Assembly (NCBI RefSeq): GCF_009711405.1
Contig: NZ_SMLW01000665.1
Coordinates: 7,394 to 39,597 of the forward strand
Length of the DNA stretch: 32,204 bases
Source of the DNA: Fulvivirga kasyanovii
GTDB lineage: Bacteria; Bacteroidota; Bacteroidia; Cytophagales; Cyclobacteriaceae
Reading direction: 5' to 3'
Shown: positions 25,089 through 32,204 of the stretch, one piece after another
Layout of the letters: each line of letters begins with the position of its first letter
Numbering within the stretch: position 1 is the stretch's first letter
Position numbers and translations under genes: made by a program
The notes under the pieces: model-generated
What the model was told of the DNA's origin: nothing
The model's database searches: none
Seen by the model: only the letters and a program-made list of their open reading frames with translations

Positions 25089-27184
25089 ATGGTTTCCATC
25101 TGCTCGTGGTTCTCACTACTTACATTCGGTGATTTATATTCTTGTACCCGGTCCGCTTCATCCGATTTAGTGGCCGGGTATATTAATATAAGGTTGAGGT
25201 CTGTAAAATATTTATTGAGCTTTTTGGGGACGTGCTTCAGCTCCGGTTGATAAGATACTCCGCCTTCACGGCTTGAAATAACAATAAAAAGATCGTCAGC
25301 ATTGATATCTTTTGATAATACCAGGAAGTCTTTCATATCAACAAATGATGAGTAGGAGACAGGCGGGCTTTTCTTTTTTATCAAACCGTTAATGGCAGCC
25401 TGAGTTTGCCCGTTGCAGAAAAATAAAAGTTTTGCTCGCAGTTCTGATGATAACAACCTGACTTTGGTCAGCCATTGTTGAAATCCCGGCTCAAGCTCCG
25501 ATTGTGTAGGGCAGAGTACCTTAATTTGCCGGGTGGTGTTGAGCGTACCATGAATATTGCAAAACAGGATCGTTTTATCGGTAGAGTTTATTATGCTTTC
25601 GATAGTATGGTTAAATACCCTGCTTAAGAATGTCCGGGTTTTTGGCCAGCCCATAACAAATATATCAGCCATGATCTCCCGGCTGATCCTGATGATGCCA
25701 TTGGCTGAATTCACATCAAAAGTTACCACTGTCTTGAGGTTCGTTTCTGAGGCAGCGGCATACCGCACAAAATAATTGAGGTCACGCTTTATTTTTTGCA
25801 TGTTCTTTTCAGCTTCATCATCATACTTTACTACGGAAAGAATGTGCATAACAGAAGGACGCTGTTTGCTTTTCAATAAAACAACAAGGTCTACCAGTGT
25901 CTCCAGGTTGTCAAAATTGGCAATGGGTATGATGATGTTTTCTTCATGGACAAGGGGTTCGGTTTCTTCACTTTTCATGATCCTTTGTTCGTGGAAAATC
26001 TTTTTTGAAGCACTTTCAGTGGCAAATGAAGCGACTACACACGTAATCAGGATCAGGATAACCGTTCCGTTCAGTATGTTTTCGTCAATGATGTTTGCCC
26101 TGTAGCCTACCAATATTACCGCCAGCGTAGCAGCCGCGTGGGCACTGCTCAATCCAAATATCAACTTTCGCTGACTGGCCGAGTACTTGTAAATTTTTTG
26201 AGTTACCAGGGCAGCACCATATTTCCCCACCAAAGCCACTATTGAGAGCGTAACAGCCACAATGATAGCCGTTGAACCCTGAAAAAGGATTTTCAGGTCT
26301 ACCAGCATGCCCACACTGATCAGGAAGAATGGTATAAATATGGCATTGCCCACAAATTCCAGCCTGTTCATGAGGGTCGATGAGTGGGGAATAAGCCTGT
26401 TTAGGGCCAGCCCGGCCATGAATGCTCCGATTATAGGTTCCACCCCGGAGATCTCAGCCAGAAATGCAGATAGAAATACCAGGGACAGAATGAGTACATA
26501 ATGGGAGGTCTTGTCTTCTCCGAGATGTAGGAAAAACCATTTGGCTATTTTGGGGATTATGAAAAATATAATGGATAAAAATATAGCCAGGGATATAATC
26601 AGGTTTAGCCAGAACTGAGGGTTTAGCCCACCTTCTACCGAACCAATAATTACAGCGAGCAGAATGAGCACGGCTGTATCGGTGAGTATAGTGCCGCCAA
26701 CAGTCACTGCTACGGCCTGGTTTCTTGATATTCCGAATTTGGCAACAATGGGGTATGACACCAGCGTGTGCGTAGCAAACATGCTGGCAATAAGCAGGCT
26801 GGCCGTCCAGTTATACCCAAGTAAATAATGACAAACCGGGATGCCCAGGGATAGGGGGATTATAAAAGTGAAAAAGCCAAATCCCAGGCTTTTGTATTTG
26901 TTTCGTTTGAACTCATAGATGTCGAGTTCAATGCCTGCAATAAACATGATATAGAGTAACCCTATGGTTGAAAATAAATTGACGGCGGAATTTTGCTCCA
27001 GGATGTTCAGCCCGTTAGGCCCTATGATCACCCCTGAAATGATCAAGCCTATTATTCCCGGTACCTTTATTTTTTTTAGAAGAATGGGGGATAAAAGGAT
27101 GATAAAGAGTATTAAAGAAAATATGGGAACAGCACCGGTAAGCGGCAGTTCAAACTCTTGTAGCAAGTGATCAAAAACCCCCAT
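25076..27184 (-). CDS. CPA2-family cation/proton antiporter with Usp-like C-terminal domains
   Basis: 702 residues. Residues 20-395 hold about 12 membrane segments of the Na+/H+ exchanger (PF00999) fold, with 'GLIISGVIIGPNGLN' (46-60), 'FIAGIELDIY' (81-90) and 'TVGGTILTDTAVLIL' (161-175). Asp169 in the unwound helix is the likely ion-binding residue, in place of the SS/ND pairs of other CPA2 members. A cytoplasmic tail follows with two universal-stress-protein-like domains (about 411-540 and 548-690, 'MADIFVMGWPKTRTFLSRVF'). It exchanges monovalent cations for protons at the inner membrane; the ion cannot be told from sequence. The last codons and stop lie inside repeat copy B. A small hairpin (27212-27226) precedes the start. 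Confidence 0.9.
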   Translation of the reverse strand: MGVFDHLLQEFELPLTGAVPIFSLILFIILLSPILLKKIKVPGIIGLIISGVIIGPNGLNILEQNSAVNLFSTIGLLYIMFIAGIELDIYEFKRNKYKSLGFGFFTFIIPLSLGIPVCHYLLGYNWTASLLIASMFATHTLVSYPIVAKFGISRNQAVAVTVGGTILTDTAVLILLAVIIGSVEGGLNPQFWLNLIISLAIFLSIIFFIIPKIAKWFFLHLGEDKTSHYVLILSLVFLSAFLAEISGVEPIIGAFMAGLALNRLIPHSSTLMNRLEFVGNAIFIPFFLISVGMLVDLKILFQGSTAIIVAVTLSIVALVGKYGAALVTQKIYKYSASQRKLIFGLSSAHAAATLAVILVGYRANIIDENILNGTVILILITCVVASFATESASKKIFHEQRIMKSEETEPLVHEENIIIPIANFDNLETLVDLVVLLKSKQRPSVMHILSVVKYDDEAEKNMQKIKRDLNYFVRYAAASETNLKTVVTFDVNSANGIIRISREIMADIFVMGWPKTRTFLSRVFNHTIESIINSTDKTILFCNIHGTLNTTRQIKVLCPTQSELEPGFQQWLTKVRLLSSELRAKLLFFCNGQTQAAINGLIKKKSPPVSYSSFVDMKDFLVLSKDINADDLFIVISSREGGVSYQPELKHVPKKLNKYFTDLNLILIYPATKSDEADRVQEYKSPNVSSENHEQMETMEQT

Positions 27185-27527
27185 ATCAGCATAATTTAAT
27201 TTCTACTTCAGGAGGGTTCCACCCTCAGGATCTACTATGTTCAATAAGGCCACTCACCTTGATTGGCAGCTTATTTCCCTAAAAACAGAAGAAATTTGAA
27301 ATTGTTTCTTAACCGTTAAAATGGAAGCTTATCAAAGGCATTGTGCATTACTTAAAACGTAAGATGATCGGCAAAGTTTTGGGCAGAGATAGCCTGAAAG
27401 GTTATAAAGTTATAAAGGTATGGACTAGCAGCCTTTTTGTTTTAATTCAAAACTTAACCGTCGGGGCTTTGTTTAAGTGGTAGCATTTTCAAAAAGGATT
27501 TAGATCATTTTAAATAGATAAAGACCT
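27185..27527. other. Divergent intergenic region
   Basis: 343 bp between the antiporter (minus) and the sugar dehydrogenase (plus). It contains a hairpin at 27212-27226 and a small direct repeat GTTATAAA (about 27401-27416). I find no convincing consensus promoter and no reading frame. Confidence 0.55.
27212..27226. promoter_or_regulatory. Hairpin in the antiporter 5' leader
   Basis: GAGGGT, loop TCC, ACCCTC: a perfect 6-bp stem 28 bp before the antiporter ATG at 27184. It could affect translation or be an operator. The role is a guess. Confidence 0.3.
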
Positions 27528-28673
27528 ATGAAGAAGCCCGGCAAACAATGGTTGCTGCACTTGTTGCAGTACGTATCAATAGTTTTGATATTCGCTCTTT
27601 TTTTCGGTTCCGCGTGCTCGCAGGACCAGGTGCAAACCGAAGCAGGACAAGTGAAAGTGGAAAACCTGACAGGTGGCCTCGACCATCCCTGGGGAATGGC
27701 CTTTCTGCCCGATGGCCGCTTGCTGGTAACCGAGCGCTCCGGCGACCTGCGCATTTTAAATAAAGACAATACGCTTTCCGATCCGCTGGAGGGCGTGCCC
27801 GAAGTATTCGCCAGAGGACAGGGGGGACTTTTGGATGTAGCGCTTGACCCTGAGTATGCCAGCAATAAGTATGTGTATCTTTCTTATGCCGAACCCGGTG
27901 ACAATAATACGGCCTCCACGGCGGTAGGCAGAGGTAAACTTGAAGGAAATGCCATTACCGGCTTTGAGGTGCTTTTCAGGCAGGAGCCTAAAGTGGATGG
28001 TGAAAACCACTTTGGTGGAAGGATAGTTTTTGACAGCAATAACAGCTTCTTCCTTACTATGGGTGAGCGTTTCAAATTTGATCCTGCGCAGGACCTTTCC
28101 AATCATTTGGGCACCATTGTGCGCATTAATAAAGATGGATCGGTGCCGGACAATAATCCATTTGTTGATCAGGAAAATGCCAGGAGTGAGATCTGGTCTT
28201 ACGGGCACCGAAACATAGAAAGTGCTGATATTGATCCTGCAACAGGCAAACTTTGGATAGCAGAAATGGGGCCGAAGGGAGGTGATGAACTAAACCAACC
28301 GGTGAAAGCTGAAAATTATGGATGGCCTGTAGTGAGTTGGGGCGAAAATTATGATGGTACTGACATACCTGACCCACCCACGAAGCCCGGTTTTGCAGAT
28401 GCCCTGATCCATTGGACACCAGTAATTTCACCTTCTGGTATGCGCTTTTATACCGGAGATATGTTTTCCCAGTGGAAGGGTAGTGCCCTCATAGGTGGTC
28501 TCACGGCCAAAGGTGTCGTAAGGGTAACCGTGAACGGAGGTCAGGCAAAAGAAGTGGAGCGGATAGACCTGGGTGCCCGGATCCGTGATGTGGAGCAGGC
28601 ACCGGATGGCTCTGTTTATGTACTAACAGACCAGGGCAATGGAAATGTGTGGAGGCTTACCAGGGCAAACTGA
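27528..28673 (+). CDS. PQQ-dependent sugar dehydrogenase (GSDH/YliI family), lipoprotein
   Basis: 381 residues. A hydrophobic N-terminus ends in a lipobox, 'FGSAC', with Cys30, so it is probably a periplasm-facing lipoprotein. The rest is a six-bladed propeller of the glucose/sorbosone dehydrogenase family (PF07995): 'LDHPWGMAFLPDGRLLVTER' (51-70), 'GQGGLLDVALDPEY' (97-110), 'GENHFGGRIVFD' with His161 at the place of the catalytic base, 'SYGHRN' (224-229) for PQQ or sugar contact, and 'AEMGPKGGDELN' (245-256). It oxidises aldose sugars with PQQ; the natural substrate is unknown. Length is usual for the YliI/Asd subgroup. It stands alone between divergent and convergent neighbours. Confidence 0.92.
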   Translation: MKKPGKQWLLHLLQYVSIVLIFALFFGSACSQDQVQTEAGQVKVENLTGGLDHPWGMAFLPDGRLLVTERSGDLRILNKDNTLSDPLEGVPEVFARGQGGLLDVALDPEYASNKYVYLSYAEPGDNNTASTAVGRGKLEGNAITGFEVLFRQEPKVDGENHFGGRIVFDSNNSFFLTMGERFKFDPAQDLSNHLGTIVRINKDGSVPDNNPFVDQENARSEIWSYGHRNIESADIDPATGKLWIAEMGPKGGDELNQPVKAENYGWPVVSWGENYDGTDIPDPPTKPGFADALIHWTPVISPSGMRFYTGDMFSQWKGSALIGGLTAKGVVRVTVNGGQAKEVERIDLGARIRDVEQAPDGSVYVLTDQGNGNVWRLTRAN

Positions 28674-28677
28674 TCTT

Positions 28678-28750
28678 TTGGGAGACATTAATAGTAAATA
28701 GCCAATTGGCAAAAGCAGTTGGCAAACTGGCATAAAATAACAATGGGCTC
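28678..28750 (+). repeat. Dispersed intergenic repeat, copy D (degenerate fragment)
   Basis: Between the convergent dehydrogenase and TonB-receptor genes. It matches the repeat family only around the core: GGCAAAAGCAGT is followed by GGCAA and then an ATAAAATAACAA block like the ATAATAATAACCA block of copy C. A GGGAGA segment aligns just upstream. A perfect palindrome GCCAATTGGC lies at 28701-28710. Confidence 0.5.
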
Positions 28751-28759
28751 AATAGCACC

Positions 28760-28793
28760 AAAAAAGAATCCCACCAGTATGGCGGTGGGATTC
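28760..28793 (-). terminator. Rho-independent terminator of the TonB-receptor gene
   Basis: Perfect 10-bp stem GAATCCCACC (28766-28775) with GGTGGGATTC (28784-28793) and an 8-nt loop. On the minus strand the stem is followed by six T residues (28760-28765 read in reverse). It starts 9 bp past the stop of the receptor gene at 28803. The plus-strand reading has no T tract, so it mainly serves the minus gene. Confidence 0.85.
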
Positions 28794-28802
28794 TGAAAGC
28801 GG

Positions 28803-31208
28803 TTAAAAGTTGGCCCTGAGAGAGAGAATGAAATTTCTTCCCGGCGCAACAATGCCAGAACTGTAGGGGCGGTACCTTTGATCGGTAATGTTTTCGAGGC
28901 CTGCACTTATGGACAGGTGGTCAGTAAATGCATAGTTGGCCTTGAAGTTTAATGTGTACCATCCCGGGGAATATGGGTTGCCGTCGTCATCAATGGCATA
29001 GATCTCAGTTTTTCCTTTTTCCTCTTCCGGCATGTCGTCAAATTCCCTTTTGCCACTGTAGTTGGTGTAAAGTTGCATGTTGAGTTTGTCATACTGGTAA
29101 GTGAGCCTCGTTACTCCAAACCAGGGAGCAGCATGTCTTGAAGGGCTTTCCTCTCCATTGTCCAGTTCTTCGGTGCCTTTCTGGTAGCTGAAATCAGAAG
29201 ATAACTCAAACCCATCGGGCAGGTTGAGCTTGAAGCCGGCCTGTATGCCGTAAACATGGGCTGTAGCGGCATTTTGGATCGCCTGTACCTGGCTAAGGGA
29301 GCCGTCATACATGATGCTGTCCTCTCCGCCCAGGGTGTAATCGCGGCGGGTGAGAGCATTCTGCAAGCTGGTATAGTAAGCGCTAACATCAATTTTGAGC
29401 AGGTCATCAAAGGTTTTAGCGATGCCCAGATCGAGGTTGTAAGCATATTCGGGGTCAAGGTCAGGGTTAGGAACTACTACCGAGCCGGGCTCCGAATCGA
29501 AGACTTTGCCCATGTCATCCACATTGGGAGAGCGGAAGGCCGTGGCAGCATTCAGACTGATCACCACGGTGTTTGAAGGGCGGTAAACCGTTCCGATACT
29601 ACCGGTCAAAGCACCATTGTCCAGTTCTGCTTCGGAAAAGGGAAAAGGATAGAAGTCCGTATCGAATGAGGCATCAATTTTAACCTGGTTGTACCTTAAA
29701 CCTGCCTGCAAAAGCAGCTCATCGGACAGGTCAAACTGGCTGGAAGCATATACCCCATACGATGCCCAAGTGGCCTGTGGGTATCTTGAAGGCCCGGGCG
29801 TGCGGGTGCCTGTGGATATGTCTTCATTGATGCCTGTGGAGGTTACCTCATTTTCTACCAATTCAATTCCGTAAAACAACCGGGTTTTGCTGCCGATGGA
29901 TTTAATAAAGTCCAGGTTTGTTGAATACGCCTCTACTTCTTCAATACGCGTTTCACGCAGCGGGTCGTTGAAATTACGGCTGATCCTGCTTTCTTCAAAA
30001 GATTGCTGAGCAAGCCTCAGGGTGGCCTGGTCAAACAGTGCGGAAGTTCCTGCATAGCTGATGCTCAGGTTGCTCATCAGCCACTTTTGTGGCCCATAGC
30101 TCCATTCGCCATAGCGTGGAAGGCCGTTCCTATATCGGATGTGCCTGTCGTAGCGGGCATAATCAGAAGTTTCGGAGTAATGAAGCCCATATTCAAAATC
30201 CCATTTGTCGTTGGGCTTATATCGCAATTTTTGCATCATGTTGATTTGTGTATAACCGGAAGGCACCTGAAGCTGAGGGTCATCGTTGGTGATTACCACA
30301 TCCATGCTGTCCTGCCGCTGTACATAAAATGGGCGCAGGTACTCATCGGGCCCATGGCTGCCCATGCGCAGGTCTCCATAGTTGTTGGAGCTGATACTGG
30401 TTACTGATGCCCATTTTTTCCAGCCTACATTGATATCAAAATGACCTGTTTTCTCATTGTTGGCAGAGGAATACCTGGTTACCGCCTTGCCCGTAAGCAA
30501 GGGCTTGTCTGACGTTGAAAACTGTGGGGCAATGGTCTGAAAACTCATTACACCACCGATAGCATCGCTACCGTAAATGATCGACCCGGGGCCAAAAAGC
30601 ACTTCGGCATTCTCTATGGCAAAGGGATCCAGTGAAATGACATTTTGCAGGTTGCCGCCGCGGAATATGGCCGTGTTCATCCTTACGCCGTCAACGGTGT
30701 ACAATAGCCTGTTGGTGGCGAAGCCACGGATCATAGGGCTACCACCACCTTGCTGGCTCTTTTGGATGAATACCTTGCCTGATATATTCAGCAGGTCGGC
30801 AGCGGTCTGTGGGTTTTGTAAGGCCACTTCTTCCTGCGAGATGGCAATTATTTTTGACGGCACTTCCGATGCCGACTGGTTCCACCGGGTGGCTGATACC
30901 ACCACTTCGTCCATGGTGAACTCCGAATGAGCGAGGTTTAAATTGAATGATTCGTTTTGTAGTTGTTCATAACTTTTTGTTTCCCTTTTATAGCCCAGCA
31001 GGTGGATCACGATCTTTTCCGCACCTTTAAATGAAGAAATGTCTGCCTTCCCGTCTGCATTGGTAGTGGCATAGGCTTTGGGTTGTTTACTCATAATGGC
31101 GACCATCTCCAGAGGCTCGCCGGTTTTTTGGTCTTTAATGGTTATTACCTGGGTGTATCCATAGTATGACGCACCCAGTAACAAACACAAGAAAATTAAC
31201 TTTTTCAT
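28803..31208 (-). CDS. TonB-dependent receptor, heme/hemoglobin type
   Basis: 801 residues. The frame runs 28 codons further upstream, but ATG at 31208 gives the signal peptide 'MKKLIFLCLLLGASYYGYTQ'. A carboxypeptidase-regulatory-like domain (about 21-95, 'IKDQKTGEPLEMVAIM') precedes the plug (about 100-225, 'GGSPMIRGFATNRLLYTVDG', 'RGGNLQNVISLDPFAIENAE') and a 22-strand barrel ending in an aromatic strand, 'GRNFILSLRANF'. The 'NRLLY.VDGVRMN' and 'FRSPNVDDMGKVFDSEPG' motifs fit the hemoglobin/transferrin/hemin receptor group. It imports its ligand using TonB/ExbBD energy. No hemophore, heme ABC transporter or Fur-like site is seen nearby, so the substrate call rests on family motifs. Followed by a strong terminator. 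Confidence 0.9.
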   Translation of the reverse strand: MKKLIFLCLLLGASYYGYTQVITIKDQKTGEPLEMVAIMSKQPKAYATTNADGKADISSFKGAEKIVIHLLGYKRETKSYEQLQNESFNLNLAHSEFTMDEVVVSATRWNQSASEVPSKIIAISQEEVALQNPQTAADLLNISGKVFIQKSQQGGGSPMIRGFATNRLLYTVDGVRMNTAIFRGGNLQNVISLDPFAIENAEVLFGPGSIIYGSDAIGGVMSFQTIAPQFSTSDKPLLTGKAVTRYSSANNEKTGHFDINVGWKKWASVTSISSNNYGDLRMGSHGPDEYLRPFYVQRQDSMDVVITNDDPQLQVPSGYTQINMMQKLRYKPNDKWDFEYGLHYSETSDYARYDRHIRYRNGLPRYGEWSYGPQKWLMSNLSISYAGTSALFDQATLRLAQQSFEESRISRNFNDPLRETRIEEVEAYSTNLDFIKSIGSKTRLFYGIELVENEVTSTGINEDISTGTRTPGPSRYPQATWASYGVYASSQFDLSDELLLQAGLRYNQVKIDASFDTDFYPFPFSEAELDNGALTGSIGTVYRPSNTVVISLNAATAFRSPNVDDMGKVFDSEPGSVVVPNPDLDPEYAYNLDLGIAKTFDDLLKIDVSAYYTSLQNALTRRDYTLGGEDSIMYDGSLSQVQAIQNAATAHVYGIQAGFKLNLPDGFELSSDFSYQKGTEELDNGEESPSRHAAPWFGVTRLTYQYDKLNMQLYTNYSGKREFDDMPEEEKGKTEIYAIDDDGNPYSPGWYTLNFKANYAFTDHLSISAGLENITDQRYRPYSSGIVAPGRNFILSLRANF

Positions 31209-31330
31209 TGTAATGTTTTGGGTAGATAAAAATTCATGATGCCATTCAAACTTCACTTCGAGAACAGGAGCACGACCCAGAGGGCTGAGCACCTGAGATG
31301 AAAGGCATACGTTAACAGCATGGCTAAATT

Positions 31331-31533
31331 CGGATCAAGCGGAATTTCTGGGGGAGACCCTAAATTTTCACCTCTTTGCTGACAGACAGTTGTCAATCAG
31401 CAATCGGCAAAAGCAGTAGGCAACTCGGTATAATAATAACCATAAGCGCGGTTTACTGATTTTAGTGGCAAGTTTTACATTACTTGCTTTACTTTCCAGT
31501 CCATTTACTCCGCAGGTTTTACGTTTGTTCCCT
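31331..31533 (+). repeat. Dispersed intergenic repeat, copy C (near full length)
   Basis: Begins CGGATCAAGC, contains the core GCAATCGGCAAAAGCAGTAG, the segment GCGGTTTACTGATTTTAGTG, a small hairpin (GCAAGT, 8-nt loop, ACTTGC), and ends GGTTTTACGTTTGTTCCCT. Inverted copy A matches along the whole length. Confidence 0.85.
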
Positions 31534-31573
31534 AAATTCATGCATTAGCTGCTTTTGAAATAGCTTCAGCAAA

Positions 31574-31588
31574 CCACTGCTACAGTGG
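31574..31588 (-). terminator. Possible weak terminator of the 176-residue gene
   Basis: CCACTG, loop CTA, CAGTGG lies 28 bp past the stop at 31616 (minus strand). The minus reading is followed only by TTT, so termination would be weak. Confidence 0.3.
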
Positions 31589-31615
31589 AAATATCAGAAG
31601 CACTTTAGCATACAA

Positions 31616-32146
31616 TCAGGCTGTTTGGGGAGGTGGATTTGGAGGTGCCAGGGCATACAAAGATGCCGTTGCGATATAAACCCAGTTATTTTCTATATCC
31701 TTTTCAATAGATTGAAATGATAGTGCATTGAGCGGTGAGCAGTACAGTGAGCTATAAAAGCGGAGGGTGTTGTCTTTCTTTTCTTTTCGCTCCATGTCGC
31801 CACCCAGGACGTTGGCCAGCAGGTTTTGGAGTTTTTTGTTGAGTTGTGTTTCTTCATGGTCCCACCAGCACCAGTAGTGGATTACTCCGTCCATTACCTC
31901 CTGGCTTACAACATCATACATTTGATTGTTGTATTCAAATTCTTTGTCATGTTCCCAGCGCAGTTTGCTGCTTTCTTCGGGTGTGAATTTCAGAAGCACC
32001 AGGTCATTTCTGTCTATACCTGCTATGAGCTGCTTTTTTAATACCCTGCGTACCTGTTTTTTTTCATAGCTCAGCCATGTGAAGGTTCCCAAAAACGGGG
32101 CCGTCATACATAGAAGAAGCACTATGGCAGGTAACTGTCGTTTCAA
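31616..32146 (-). CDS. Unrecognised small membrane-anchored or exported protein
   Basis: 176 residues; I do not recognise the family. The start is TTG at 32146: no in-frame ATG lies upstream before the window ends, and the first internal ATG (codon 14) would cut the hydrophobic N-terminus 'KRQLPAIVLLLCMTAPFLGT'. That segment is a signal anchor or signal peptide. The rest is soluble and charged, with a striking 'HYWCWWDHEETQLNKKL' stretch (about residues 90-106) and a proline-rich end 'APPNPPPQTA'. It is followed 407 bp later by the heme-type TonB receptor on the same strand, with a repeat between them, so cotranscription is doubtful. The frame stays open to the window edge, so a longer N-terminus cannot be excluded. 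Confidence 0.6.
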   Translation of the reverse strand: MKRQLPAIVLLLCMTAPFLGTFTWLSYEKKQVRRVLKKQLIAGIDRNDLVLLKFTPEESSKLRWEHDKEFEYNNQMYDVVSQEVMDGVIHYWCWWDHEETQLNKKLQNLLANVLGGDMERKEKKDNTLRFYSSLYCSPLNALSFQSIEKDIENNWVYIATASLYALAPPNPPPQTA

Positions 32147-32204
32147 CGCATCTGTTTTAAAGATGCAAGATAAGTATAATTGATTGATTAATAATGAGGA
32201 AAGT
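32147..32204. other. AT-rich leader of the last gene
   Basis: 58 bp upstream of the TTG start, AT-rich. A minus-strand TTATCTTGCATC block loosely resembles a Bacteroidota -7 region, without a clear -33 box. An ATG at 32151 is in another frame and stops after two codons. Confidence 0.3.

Larger units (their letters stand above)
31209..31615. other. Intergenic region upstream of the TonB receptor
   Basis: 407 bp between two minus-strand genes. It holds repeat copy C (31331-31533) and a short hairpin (31574-31588). About 120 bp remain between copy C and the receptor ATG, which must hold its promoter: a minus-strand GAAGTTTG at about 31244-31251 is one base off the -7 consensus TAnnTTTG, without a clear -33 box. 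Confidence 0.5.

Noticed and set aside
31209-31292. 28-codon N-terminal extension of the TonB receptor
   Set aside because: The ATG at 31208 starts an ideal signal peptide; the extension is hydrophilic and has no export signal.
31255-31320. GC-rich leader upstream of the TonB receptor, checked for a TPP, cobalamin or heme-linked riboswitch
   Set aside because: It contains direct repeats of GTGCTC but no box matching the conserved TPP or cobalamin motifs and no convincing stem arrangement.

Overview
The window looks like chromosomal DNA of a free-living Bacteroidota, most likely a marine or soil member of the Cytophagales (Fulvivirga/Cyclobacteriaceae-like; the lineage guess is inference). 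The signs are a type IX secretion (T9SS) C-terminal sorting domain on a giant surface protein and probably on a second secreted protein, a TonB receptor with an N-terminal carboxypeptidase-regulatory domain, a TPR/PD40/OmpA protein of PorE type, an outer-membrane barrel of the PorT-like family, and start sites that mostly lack a good Shine-Dalgarno. Nothing looks phage-derived. I see no rRNA, tRNA or CRISPR array and no intact insertion sequence.

Layout. 1-2075 (+): the 3' part of a MacB/FtsX-type ABC permease, then a small secreted protein with a T9SS-like tail. 2076-2824: a gene-free, repeat-rich stretch. 2825-22326 (-): six co-directional genes, with gaps of only 4-7 bp between the first five and 69 bp before the last. 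In transcription order they are an NTT-type nucleotide-transporter-like membrane protein fused to HEAT repeats and a cyclic-nucleotide-binding-like domain; a soluble protein with three TIR-like modules; a membrane-spanning STAND ATPase with coiled coil and WD40 repeats; a TPR plus outer-membrane-barrel protein; a propeller-like lipoprotein; and a 3118-residue T9SS-exported modular protein. 22600-24942 (+): a divergent PorE-like OmpA-family protein. 25076-27184 (-): a CPA2 cation/proton antiporter with a Usp-like tail. 27528-28673 (+): a lipoprotein PQQ-type sugar dehydrogenase. 28803-31208 (-): a heme/hemoglobin-type TonB receptor. 31616-32146 (-): a small unrecognised membrane-anchored or exported protein.

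The best candidate for an undescribed system is the 2825-22326 operon. It appears to run from the cytoplasm (TIR-like adaptor, STAND ATPase) through the inner membrane (NTT-HEAT-CNB protein and the STAND transmembrane helix) and periplasm (predicted coiled coil and WD40 of the STAND protein) to the outer membrane (barrel, lipoprotein) and cell surface (giant T9SS substrate). The domain calls are read from sequence motifs; the joint function is inference.

The second notable item is a dispersed non-coding repeat of about 200 bp. Two near full-length copies (2145-2345 minus, 31331-31533 plus), one internally deleted copy (24963-25088) and one degenerate fragment (28678-28750) all lie in gene gaps, three of the four between convergent genes. 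One copy supplies the stop codon of the antiporter gene.
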